Shown here one piece after another: positions 1-6,516 of a stretch of 10,763 bases of DNA. How positions within the stretch are numbered: the stretch's first letter is position 1; each line of letters starts with the position of its first letter. Origin of the DNA: Dysgonamonadaceae bacterium (GTDB taxonomy: Bacteria; Bacteroidota; Bacteroidia; Bacteroidales; Azobacteroidaceae). The DNA is taken from the NCBI GenBank assembly GCA_031284225.1, contig JAITAH010000204.1:1-10763 (forward strand), read 5' to 3'. The translations under genes and the position numbers were made by a program. A model generated the notes under the pieces. The model searched no databases and had not been told where the DNA came from. It saw nothing but the letters and a program-made list of their open reading frames with translations.

Positions 1-2163
1 GTGAGCGGGGAAGACGGACTGTTCCTGTTTGATAAAGTGGAAAGCGGCAGATATTTTATTAAAATATCATATCTTGGACTTGACGACAAATTTATGCCAT
101 TTGAGATATTAACAGAATCGATTGATTTAGGGGTCATAACATTGAAAGAATCGGATATGTCTCTTTCGGAAGTAGTTATTACTGCTCGAACGCCACCATT
201 TAAACTGAGTGAGAATGGCGGTATTATCGCTAATGTATCAACCACGCGACTGAGTACTGTAGGAACTGCTAATGATGTGCTTCAACGAATGCCCGGCATC
301 ACGGCCGATAATGGCAAAATTTCAGTTTTTGGAAAGGGTACTCCCGTTGTCTATATTAATAATCGCAAAGTTCAAGATATTTCAGAACTTGAGAGACTCG
401 AATCTGCCGAAATCAGTACAGTCGAACTGATTAATAATCCCGGTGCAAAGTATGACGCCGAAGGGCGGGCAGTTTTACTTATCAAGACTAAAGCTAAAAC
501 GGAGGGTTTTTCTGCTCAAATTACCGAACGCCTTCGTCAAGGCAAATATTTGGGAGATAATGAGAATGTCAATATATCTTTTACAAAAAACAAACTTAAT
601 TTGTTTACTACTCTATATCATAATTACAACAAACAGGAAACAATAGAAAATCATAAATACGAACTAATAAATACAGAAGGATTATGGCAGCATTTTACCT
701 TTCTACCCGGTTATTGGTATTCCAATAATTCACAGCAAATTAACACCGGATTCGATTATTCTATCAATGACATGCATGCTATAGGAGGGCAATATCAGTT
801 TTATTCTCAACATCATGAGGATTTAACGCCAATTAAGACCATAACAAATTTCAATAAAATTCAGAATGAAACATCCCATTCTTCATCGAATTCAAAAGGT
901 AATGACTATCAGCATTTAGTTAATGCGTTTTACAATGGGAATTTACATAAGCAATTTTCACTTCGTCTTGATTTTGACTATTTAAATAATCACGATTATC
1001 AAGAGCAATTGTCTAATGAAACAATTAATGAATCAGAAACGAGATTTGTAGAAATTTTCAATCAAACTGATTATGATTTATATGCTACCAAACTAACGAA
1101 TAGTTATAAATCAAATGTGGGATTAATTGAATTTGGAGGCGAATACAATTATATCTATGGCAGTGGATTTGTGCATGGTAATGGCACAACAAACGATTCT
1201 GAATTTAGCAATGAAGAGGAAAAGGCTGCCGGATTTATCAATTACTCCAATACTTTTTCCAATATTAATGTAGTAACCGGCTTGAGATACGAATATACAT
1301 CAGAATTTTTTACAGAAGGTATCAATAAAAATCCTATAATTGAGAAACATTATGGTGATTGGTATCCAAATATATCTGTTTCTGGAAAAATCAAAAATAT
1401 TGATATGAGTTTAGCTTTTAACAAACGTACCCAGCGTCCTACTTTTAGCCAATTAAATGGCAATGTTATTTATATAAATCGTTTTGTTTTTCAAAAAGGG
1501 AATCCTTATTTAAATAAAACAAATATATACGATGTTAATTTTCAAGCAACAATGAATCCATTTTATTTAAATATTGGTTATATGTACAGTAAAAATCCAG
1601 TATTGCTCTTTTTTGAGGAACAAAACAATAATGATAACGCTATCTTATGCACATATTCTAATTTTCCCGAATATAAGGTAATGTATGCCTCGTTTAATTG
1701 GAATACTGAAATATCGTTTTGGCAACCTAATTATACTATAAATATTGGAAAACCTAACTTTTCAGCAAAATACGATGGGAAAATAATTGGGTATAACATG
1801 CTCAACTATTCCTTGCGAGCATTTAATGATTTTATATTACCTTTTGGTTTAGTACTGTCCTGTAACTATCGTTTTCAAAGTGATGAACAAAATTCATTTT
1901 TTGAATCAAAAAAGTACCAACGTCTTGATTTGGGTATTCGCAAGTCTTTTTTTAATAATTCTTTGCGTTGTAATTTGACTGTTTTTGATGTTTTTAATTG
2001 GGTAAAGGAAAAAAATCACATGCAATTAAATAATATTGCCTGGGACGCAGATAAGAAATACGAAACACGTTACGCTACGCTGTCTATTACGTATATGTTT
2101 AATAATTATCAAAAGAAATATCGTGGAGAAAATGCTGCAAAAGAAGATTTGAATCGGTTCTAA
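1..2163 (+). CDS. TonB-receptor-like outer membrane beta-barrel protein, 5' end missing
   Basis: Open from the first base to TAA at 2161-2163, so the GTG at base 1 is probably not the real start; the signal peptide and the beginning of the first domain lie outside the window. Residues 1-55 of the fragment look like the end of a carboxypeptidase-regulatory-like beta-sandwich (GLFLFDKVESGRYFIKISYLG). A linker SLSEVVITAR follows, then a plug-like domain (about 60-170) with DVLQRMPGI and VYINNRKV, then a long barrel rich in aromatic residues and Asn (about 170-720). This is the architecture of the OMP_b-brl_3 family, outer membrane proteins related to TonB-dependent receptors; full members are usually near 800 residues, so perhaps 60-90 are missing. 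The ligand cannot be told. The gene is visibly richer in A and T than the genes after ssrA, which suggests transfer. No terminator follows directly. Confidence 0.85.
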   Translation: MSGEDGLFLFDKVESGRYFIKISYLGLDDKFMPFEILTESIDLGVITLKESDMSLSEVVITARTPPFKLSENGGIIANVSTTRLSTVGTANDVLQRMPGITADNGKISVFGKGTPVVYINNRKVQDISELERLESAEISTVELINNPGAKYDAEGRAVLLIKTKAKTEGFSAQITERLRQGKYLGDNENVNISFTKNKLNLFTTLYHNYNKQETIENHKYELINTEGLWQHFTFLPGYWYSNNSQQINTGFDYSINDMHAIGGQYQFYSQHHEDLTPIKTITNFNKIQNETSHSSSNSKGNDYQHLVNAFYNGNLHKQFSLRLDFDYLNNHDYQEQLSNETINESETRFVEIFNQTDYDLYATKLTNSYKSNVGLIEFGGEYNYIYGSGFVHGNGTTNDSEFSNEEEKAAGFINYSNTFSNINVVTGLRYEYTSEFFTEGINKNPIIEKHYGDWYPNISVSGKIKNIDMSLAFNKRTQRPTFSQLNGNVIYINRFVFQKGNPYLNKTNIYDVNFQATMNPFYLNIGYMYSKNPVLLFFEEQNNNDNAILCTYSNFPEYKVMYASFNWNTEISFWQPNYTINIGKPNFSAKYDGKIIGYNMLNYSLRAFNDFILPFGLVLSCNYRFQSDEQNSFFESKKYQRLDLGIRKSFFNNSLRCNLTVFDVFNWVKEKNHMQLNNIAWDADKKYETRYATLSITYMFNNYQKKYRGENAAKEDLNRF

Positions 2164-2173
2164 AAATGTGTAG

Positions 2174-2296
2174 ATGACCTGCTACAAAGACCAAGTCTAT
2201 ATTCTCAACCCTGCTTATGCGATGCGAAACGATTCGCATCAGGTTGTTATGTACTCTAAATGGAACTTTCCTGCCGCTTGTAAACATGAAAAGTGA
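2174..2296 (+). pseudogene. Possible remnant of a peptide-maturase (radical SAM type) N-terminus
   Basis: Ten bases after the barrel gene, an ATG opens a 40-codon frame reading MTCYKDQVYILNPAYA...VVMYSKWN and ending in TGA at 2294-2296. The pattern Y-x-x-Q-V-Y-x-L-N-P-x-Y-x-x-R-x-D resembles, from memory, the opening segment of radical SAM peptide maturases in Bacteroidales natural-product clusters, but this could not be tested here. A neighbouring frame continues with SDDV, then TGA, then YSVSLN around 2294-2330, which would fit a frameshift plus a nonsense mutation in a decaying gene. The frame then runs into repeat copy A, where the gene appears to be cut off. It could equally be a chance short frame. 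Confidence 0.35.
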
Positions 2297-2347
2297 TGAC
2301 GTATGATATAGCGTTTCATTAAATTCTTCTATAAACTTAGAAATAAA

Positions 2348-2497
2348 AGGCAAAAGAATAAAGACGAAAGATAGAGACAGAAAAGATCATAAGACGTCTT
2401 TGTTCTTTTATTTCTGCGTCTATCTTCTTCTGTCTTTTGTCTTTTATCTGTTTTTTATTCGGTTTGTGTATAAGTGAAGATCTTATGTTACCTTTGC
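2348..2497 (+). repeat. Palindrome-promoter repeat, copy A
   Basis: A stretch of about 150 bases that recurs at 6339-6490 with high identity over its whole length. The first two thirds form a large imperfect palindrome centred on AAGACGTCTT (2391-2400): a purine-rich left arm (GACGAAAGATAGAGACAG) faces a pyrimidine-rich right arm (TCTGCGTCTATCTTC). A TTTTTT tract follows at about 2452. The last third is a promoter ending in CTTTGC. A transcript crossing the palindrome from the left would fold into a long hairpin before the T tract, so it may insulate the downstream promoter from read-through. No coding potential is seen. Confidence 0.8.
2463..2496 (+). promoter_or_regulatory. Bacteroides-type promoter inside repeat copy A
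   Basis: TTTG at 2463-2466 and TACCTTTG at 2489-2496 match the -33 and -7 boxes of Bacteroidota primary-sigma promoters (TTTG, TAnnTTTG); the 22-base spacer is slightly long. It points toward a ten-codon frame (ATG 2535, TAA 2565-2567; MEEKECRHSF) followed by no gene. It therefore seems either orphaned, with its original gene lost, or to drive a non-coding transcript. Confidence 0.5.
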
Positions 2498-2621
2498 AGA
2501 AACATTTTCAAAAAACGTCATAAAACAGATTAGTATGGAAGAAAAAGAATGTCGGCACAGTTTTTAAGAAATCGTATAATAACCTAATTTCCAAACGATT
2601 CACTCAACAAACCAACCTCAT

Positions 2622-2723
2622 AGTAGAGCAAAAAAAATATGATATAAATAATAACCTCATTACCTCATTGTTCTTTTTTCATTGGAATGAGGTAATGAAG
2701 TCGGCATATCCTTGCATTCTGCT
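2622..2723 (+). mobile_element. Short non-coding element sharing both ends with the RAYT element at 5882-6223
   Basis: The left block 2622-2661 (AGTAGAGCAAAA..., GATATAAATAATAACCTCATT) matches 5882-5920, and the right block 2686-2723 (AATGAGGTAATGAAGTCGGC, TATCCTTGCATT) matches 6186 onward. In the other copy these blocks flank a transposase-like frame; here they are only about 25 bases apart. Inside, ATTACCTCATT (about 2660-2670) and AATGAGGTAAT (2686-2696) form an inverted repeat around a T-rich loop. This is the layout expected of a non-autonomous (MITE or REP-like) derivative mobilised in trans, or of an internal deletion product. Confidence 0.6.
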
Positions 2724-3008
2724 CGTTCCGGTTTTATTTTTTGCTTCACTGGATAACATTGGGTTAAAGGTTGCATTATGACTTGGAATATCTCAATCCA
2801 TTGATTTCTTAATTTTTGTTTGCCCTGAGGCGTCCATGTCAATAGAAACACGACGTTATTCGGCCGCCGCAAAACCTCGTTAGAGGTTTCATGTTGATTC
2901 AATCGGCGACAAACGCAATACGCATCGTAAATTTGCGGGTATGGAATCGCTATCATGGCTATTGTTGTGCAACGCCTCCGGCGTAGCCGGTTGTGTCTTG
3001 TTCATCAT
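2724..3008. other. Gene-free spacer with short palindromes
   Basis: No convincing gene. A 98-codon frame on the minus strand (2660-2956) begins here but runs through the repeat block, matches no family I recognise, and is probably fortuitous. CCGGC-GTA-GCCGG (2978-2990) is a small perfect palindrome. Read on the minus strand it belongs to GGCTACGC...GG.GTTG, a string also seen on the plus strand just ahead of the transposase frame (about 5855-5873), so this spacer probably contains another fragment of the same repeat family in reverse orientation. CATGTCAATAGAAA (2835-2848) is one of three copies of that 14-mer. Confidence 0.4.
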
Positions 3009-3121
3009 TTTCTATTGACATGAATGCCCTGAACCGGGCATTTTTTAGACAATTCGCGTGTTTTGTAACATTTTATCCGGCATCCGCCTTGCCCGTTATA
3101 GGGTCTTCATGTCAATAGAAA
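3009..3121. repeat. 113-base element bounded by a 16-base perfect inverted repeat
   Basis: TTTCTATTGACATGAA (3009-3024) and its exact reverse complement TTCATGTCAATAGAAA (3106-3121) bound the segment. Fourteen bases of the same string occur again at 2835-2848. The interior contains a terminator-like hairpin and no gene. The ends are longer and better matched than expected by chance in so short a stretch, which suggests a small mobile or REP-like repeat. Confidence 0.55.
3023..3046 (+). terminator. Terminator-like hairpin with T tract
   Basis: AATGCCC (3023-3029) pairs with GGGCATT (3036-3042) around the loop TGAACC, and the T run extends through 3046. The shape is that of a rho-independent terminator on the plus strand. 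No intact plus-strand gene lies just upstream, so it may end the orphan transcript from the promoter at 2463 or protect ssrA from read-through. Confidence 0.5.
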
Positions 3122-3172
3122 TCGGCATTCTCACCACAAAAAGCCATTCGCCCGTCAGATTAAAAAACCTCT

Positions 3173-3204
3173 TTTGCATATTCCGATAATGTTTCGTACA
3201 TTTG
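3173..3204 (+). promoter_or_regulatory. ssrA promoter
   Basis: TTTG at 3173-3176 and TACATTTG at 3197-3204 with a 20-base spacer are an excellent match to the Bacteroides consensus TTTG-N19-21-TAnnTTTG. Transcription would begin near 3211, a few bases before the mature tmRNA 5' end at 3219, which is consistent with short 5' trimming by RNase P. Confidence 0.8.
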
Positions 3205-3218
3205 TGTCCACAAATCAT

Positions 3219-3615
3219 GGGGTTGACCGGTTTTGACAGCGGGTAGAAGTGGTTTGTAAGCATGCAGTGCGTCGTTGTCCGGCACTTTAATCACGGATGA
3301 TAAAAATTAATTGGCGAAAACACTTACGCTCTCGCTGCTTGATTGAAGTATAGTAGATCTTAAGCTTTATTCCTGTTCAAGGAACAGGAACGAGACATCA
3401 CCCGGAGCTGTGGCTTCGAAGCGATCCGAACCGGTGGTGCAGTTATATCGGAGATAGTCCGCGGGAAGTTCCGGCCGGCGGATGAAAAAAAGGAACTAAG
3501 CTCAACAAACAGGTAGCTTCAGCCGGAGGTTGAGTCGAAAACCGAAACGAAGATAAGCATGTAGAAAGCAAATTAATTCCTCGTTTGGACGAGGGTTCGA
3601 GTCCCTCCAACTCCA
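3219..3615 (+). ncRNA. ssrA: Transfer-messenger RNA (tmRNA)
   Basis: tmRNA rescues ribosomes stalled on broken messages and adds a degradation tag. The 5' end GGGGTTG (3219-3225) pairs with CAACTCC (3608-3614) as the acceptor stem, with one G-U pair, and A3615 is the discriminator. The T arm GAGGG-TTCGAGT-CCCTC is intact. The conserved GGTTTTGACAG stretch follows the 5' stem. The tag frame is 3313-3342: GGC GAA AAC ACT TAC GCT CTC GCT GCT TGA, giving GENTYALAA, with the expected ALAA end. A perfect 9-bp hairpin (3370-3390, loop AAG) follows. The genome does not encode CCA (CAA comes after the discriminator), so CCA must be added by a nucleotidyltransferase. The length of 397 bases is normal for the phylum. 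Confidence 0.97.
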
Positions 3616-3712
3616 CAAAAGTAGTTTTTGATACGCGGTGCTCGGTTCTTGGAGAGGCCGCTGCTCCGCAGCACGGGAACAGACAGCAAAAACACCTTGC
3701 TCCACTGCATAG

Positions 3713-3729
3713 CGGGTATTGCATACCCG
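3713..3729 (+). other. Perfect hairpin in the spacer between ssrA and the GH17 gene
   Basis: CGGGTAT-TGC-ATACCCG forms a 7-bp stem with a 3-base loop. No T tract follows, so it is not a standard terminator. The right arm can also pair with the next bases (ACCC-GTCT-GGGT, about 3725-3735), so two mutually exclusive folds exist. A second small hairpin, GCTGC-TCC-GCAGC, lies near 3660-3672. No clear TTTG/TAnnTTTG promoter was found between 3616 and 3797. Confidence 0.4.
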
Positions 3730-3797
3730 TCTGGGTGGAAAAGTTGTAAATGCAAAAGACAGGAAAGCATTACTCAAAGAATTTTAGAAACACTCGT

Positions 3798-5591
3798 ATG
3801 AAACATTCATTATTTCAAAAGACAGCATGTCTTGCGGTAGGAATACTGCTCAATGCAAGTTTGTCCTGTATGCAAGCGGCCGGCGATCCGGAAATTGTCA
3901 TCAACTACATTCCTCCCGTAGGAGAAGGAGGCGTCGCCGAAGGAAGAATTATATGGGATGATCTCACAGGAAACAATTCGGGGCAGTATGCCGTAATTGC
4001 GATGCTCCGCGCTTCGTGGGGCAGCGACTATGTGAAACCGTACAATAACAATTATCTGAATGCCATCGACGAATCGGGCAATTTTTCGATAAACATATCT
4101 ACCGGCACAGGAGATTATGCAATAGCCGACGTCAGTTTTTACTTCGTATTACGCGCAACATTCAACGGCATTGATGGAGGTAATGTGAACGCCGGTTCGA
4201 TGACAGGAAAATACCTCGGCCGGCCGCTTACGGTGAACCGGAATGATTTTTGGACGAATCGGCCGTTGCCTCCCGAACCGAGTATTCGTCCGGGATTAAC
4301 GGATGCCGGCCGGCGCATCACACTGTCATGTCAGGCAGGAGGAACTATTTTTTACACACTGGACGGCAGCGACCCGGCCTCTTCCCCTTCTGCCCAGACT
4401 TATAACGATAACACGATATTAACCGTACCCGCCGATGGTTCGTTACTTGTCAAGGCCGTAACCGGCATGTCCGGCGCGTTCAGTTCGCCGGCGTCTCTCG
4501 TATGGTTACCCAATGAATCGCTCGTTACGCCGTTCTGGGGCATTAACGTCTCGCTTGCATTGAATGGCGAGTATTTCGGCTATCCTCTGTCGGAAGAAGC
4601 GACACGCGCCCGAATGGCGCCGATTGCCCTGCTTACAAAATGGGTCAGAACTTTCGGGACCCTGAACAACGGACACCCGTATATCAACAAAATTGCCAAA
4701 GAACAAGGTCTGCGAACGCTGATCGGCATACACGTTACCAACAATACGCTTGAGAACAATGCACAAATACAGGGCTTACAGCAAATCCTGCAAACAGGAC
4801 CGGCGCCCGATCTCATCGCTGTAGGAAACGAATGTCTTCTGGCAGGAGTAGCTCCGGCCACGCTTGCTTCATGTATCGATGCCGCGCGCAAAGCCGTAAA
4901 AGACGCAGGCTTTGTAATACCCGTCGGAAGCGTGGATATTCCAAACGTTGCGTGGAGCCGTGCCGTATTGGATAAACTTGATTTCATCGGCGTGAACATA
5001 TACTGCGGGACATGGGACAAAACGCCCGAAAATGAAATGATCAGTGCGCTTATCCAAACATATACGGATGCAGTTGCTGCATTTCCGGCAAAATTTGTTT
5101 TACTGACCGAAATAGGAACTCCTTATGCCGGAGGATCATACTATGTTGAGGATAATGTCCTCCAAACTCCTTCGCCACAAAAAGCCGCAAAGTATTTGAG
5201 CGGAGCTATCGACTGGATGGCCAAAGATATAATTCCCGGATTCTACTTCGAGGCTTACGACGAGCCTGTCAAGTCGCAAAACGGCGGGCATCCCATCGAA
5301 CAATATTTCGGATTAATGGACGGCAACCTGCGACTGCATCCGTTTTATGGAGAAGCGCTCGGCAAATACATGGCCATCTCGCCGATTCATTTCACCGGCA
5401 TGACGCCTTATCCGAATCCCACCTCCGGCATTGTCTTCCTCAACGCGGAAAGCGACGTGAAAGTTTACGACGCCAAAGGAAACATACTGTTACAACAGTC
5501 CTCCGTCAACCGGATTGATTTATCTACCTATCCGCCGGGTATATACTTCCTTCAGACAAACGAAACGTTTGCTAAAGTGGTGAAGAAATAA
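3798..5591 (+). CDS. Secreted GH17-type beta-1,3-glucanase-like glycoside hydrolase with T9SS sorting domain
   Basis: A 597-residue protein predicted to cleave beta-1,3-linked glucans outside the cell or at its surface. ATG 3798 was chosen over the in-frame ATG at 3750 because a signal peptide starts there directly (MKHSLFQKTACLAVGILL..., probable cleavage near MQAA). Residues about 25-155 form an N-terminal domain I do not recognise. Residues about 165-235 look like a chitobiase/hexosaminidase C-terminal type domain (GTIFYTLDGSDPASS). Residues about 238-525 are a TIM barrel resembling family GH17: VGNE puts the likely acid/base at E345, and TEIGTPY puts the likely nucleophile at E438, near the end of the barrel as in that family. 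From about 535 on there is a type A T9SS C-terminal domain (YPNPTSG, VKVYDAKGN, LSTYPPGIYFL, final KVVKK), cleaved when the protein is exported. No partner genes or SusC/D pair lie beside it. The domain calls are from motifs only; related GH families remain possible. Confidence 0.85.
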   Translation: MKHSLFQKTACLAVGILLNASLSCMQAAGDPEIVINYIPPVGEGGVAEGRIIWDDLTGNNSGQYAVIAMLRASWGSDYVKPYNNNYLNAIDESGNFSINISTGTGDYAIADVSFYFVLRATFNGIDGGNVNAGSMTGKYLGRPLTVNRNDFWTNRPLPPEPSIRPGLTDAGRRITLSCQAGGTIFYTLDGSDPASSPSAQTYNDNTILTVPADGSLLVKAVTGMSGAFSSPASLVWLPNESLVTPFWGINVSLALNGEYFGYPLSEEATRARMAPIALLTKWVRTFGTLNNGHPYINKIAKEQGLRTLIGIHVTNNTLENNAQIQGLQQILQTGPAPDLIAVGNECLLAGVAPATLASCIDAARKAVKDAGFVIPVGSVDIPNVAWSRAVLDKLDFIGVNIYCGTWDKTPENEMISALIQTYTDAVAAFPAKFVLLTEIGTPYAGGSYYVEDNVLQTPSPQKAAKYLSGAIDWMAKDIIPGFYFEAYDEPVKSQNGGHPIEQYFGLMDGNLRLHPFYGEALGKYMAISPIHFTGMTPYPNPTSGIVFLNAESDVKVYDAKGNILLQQSSVNRIDLSTYPPGIYFLQTNETFAKVVKK

Positions 5592-5618
5592 AATATTGGT
5601 TTGCCGGAAAGAATCGTT

Positions 5619-5689
5619 ACCAACATATCGTCCCTCAGGTTACGGGATTTCATCCTGTGCTACTGATATTTCGCCCCCGCAGGGGATGA
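5619..5689 (+). repeat. About 70-base interspersed repeat typical of Bacteroidota intergenic DNA
   Basis: The string ACCAACATATCGTCCCT...TTACGGGATTTCATCC...GTGCTACTGATATTTCG...GGGGATG resembles a short repeat I recall from many Bacteroidota intergenic regions, where it is often annotated as tiny spurious proteins. It contains small stems TCCC/GGGA and CCCC/GGGG. The 80-codon frame across it (5596-5838) has no ATG start and is not considered a gene. Only one copy is in this window, so the repeat nature rests on memory rather than on an internal match. Confidence 0.45.
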
Positions 5690-5881
5690 TTCTTATTAAC
5701 CGTATGCCTTTTACGACCAACAAAAAACCTTATTTCCAATTATCAAAAAAACAACCTGCCTCCTATGTAACTAACTTGTATCGTATTGAATTACAGGAAT
5801 TAGACACTTATGTTTTTTTTTGCGAAATGATACTCTGAACAGTTATTTTTATCGGGCTACGCTCGCGGTGTTGGAGGATTC

Positions 5882-6223
5882 AGTAGCAAAAAGAAACACG
5901 ATATAAATAACAACCTCATTCCAATGAAAGTAGAATACAATAATTTACACACGCATTTTGTTTTCACGACATTAAACCGAACACCATTGATTACGGAAAA
6001 TTTCCGCGAGCGGATTGAAAAATATATCACAGGAATTGTCAATAACAACGGTTGCAAAATGTATTCGATATATGCGAATCCCGAACGCGTTCATTTCCTT
6101 GTATCGCATGCGCCCGGCTTGGACGATGAATACGAAGGATATGTCAAGTTTTATCAACAAACCATTCGCAAAAAGACAAATGAACAATGAGGTAATGAGG
6201 TCGGCTTATCCTTGCATTTGCAT
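5882..6223 (+). mobile_element. Degenerate REP-associated (IS200-like) transposase element
   Basis: A transposase-like frame (5924-6190) lies between two blocks that are found almost back to back at 2622-2723. The left block (5882-5920) ends in CAACCTCATT and the right block (6186 on) begins AATGAGGTAATGAGG, so the termini carry a short inverted repeat, ACCTCATT/AATGAGGT. The transposase stop codon TGA lies inside the right block. The exact outer limits are uncertain; a GGCTACGC...GTTG string at 5855-5873 may also belong to the element. Confidence 0.6.
5924..6190 (+). pseudogene. Truncated Y1-type transposase (RAYT/IS200-like), HUH motif mutated
   Basis: 88 residues starting MKVEYNNLHTHFVF, close to the typical opening of IS200-like Y1 transposases (Y-x-x-x-x-x-H-x-V-F-x-T-K/L-N-R-x-P-L-I). 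These enzymes cut and rejoin single-stranded DNA at hairpins through a tyrosine, with a metal bound by an HUH motif. Here the motif region reads NPERVHFLVS: the usual first histidine is R55 (CGC, one transition from CAC), while H57 is kept. Family members are usually near 150 residues; this frame stops soon after IRKKTNEQ, before the segment expected to carry the nucleophilic tyrosine. It is therefore probably inactive. The frame stays open upstream to 5831 but has no earlier ATG. I infer a remnant whose 3' half was lost when the right repeat block was joined on. Confidence 0.65.
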
Positions 6224-6338
6224 TCTTCTCTGCTACTGAGGTTGTCTTGTTGGGGGAATTAGGTGGAAATGAGGTTTAGAGTTTTGTTGTAAATGTAAAA
6301 CAATTCCATCACTTTCTCCTATGAATTGCGGAGATCAA

Positions 6339-6490
6339 AGACAAAAAGAATAAAGAAGAAAGACAGAGACCGAGAAGATCAAAAGACGTCTTTGATCTTT
6401 ATATGTCTGCGTCTATCTTCTTCTGTCTTTTGCCTTTTATCTATTTTTTATCCGTTGTGTATAATGTTGAGGATTTTATACTAACTTTGC
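6339..6490 (+). repeat. Palindrome-promoter repeat, copy B
   Basis: Second copy of the element at 2348-2497, aligned over its full length with a few substitutions and one- or two-base gaps. The palindrome centre AGATCAAAAGAC/GTCTTTGATCT (about 6376-6398) is more perfect than in copy A, and both copies share GTCTATCTTCTTCTGTCTTTTG to its right, then a T tract and TTGTGTATAA. It ends in CTTTGC, as copy A does. It sits just upstream of the lipoprotein gene and supplies its probable promoter. Confidence 0.8.
6455..6489 (+). promoter_or_regulatory. Promoter of the thioredoxin-like lipoprotein gene (within repeat copy B)
   Basis: TAACTTTG at 6482-6489 is a full match to the Bacteroides -7 box TAnnTTTG. 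The -33 box is weaker: a GTTG/TTGTG sequence around 6454-6459, where copy A has GTTTG. Transcription would start near 6496, giving a leader of only about 20 bases before the chosen ATG at 6517. Confidence 0.5.
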
Positions 6491-6516
6491 GCTTTGAACT
6501 TTCAATGGGAAGAAAT

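Noticed and set aside
2099..2353. Minus-strand frame of 84 codons
   Set aside because: It overlaps the end of the barrel gene and a better plus-strand remnant; no domain is visible.
2660..2956. Minus-strand frame of 98 codons
   Set aside because: It has no recognisable family, its end runs through a repeat block shared with 6186-6223, and it overlaps palindromic repeats.
3588..3615. ssrA 3' end as an active attachment site
   Set aside because: I looked for a second copy of the GGTTCGAGTCCCTCC region in the window and saw none, and no integrase is present.
3443..3777. Three overlapping minus-strand frames of 65-93 codons
   Set aside because: They lie mostly opposite the tmRNA 3' half and its hairpin-rich spacer; their protein sequences look like antisense translations of structured RNA.
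3750..3797. Earlier in-frame ATG for the GH17 gene
   Set aside because: It would put 16 polar residues before a signal peptide that starts normally at 3798.
5596..5838. Plus-strand frame of 80 codons
   Set aside because: It covers the 70-base interspersed repeat, begins without ATG, and has no domain; similar frames are typical spurious annotations.
6403..6516. N-terminal extension of the lipoprotein
   Set aside because: The extension lies inside the repeat and upstream of the -7 box, and starting at 6517 gives a clean lipoprotein signal peptide.
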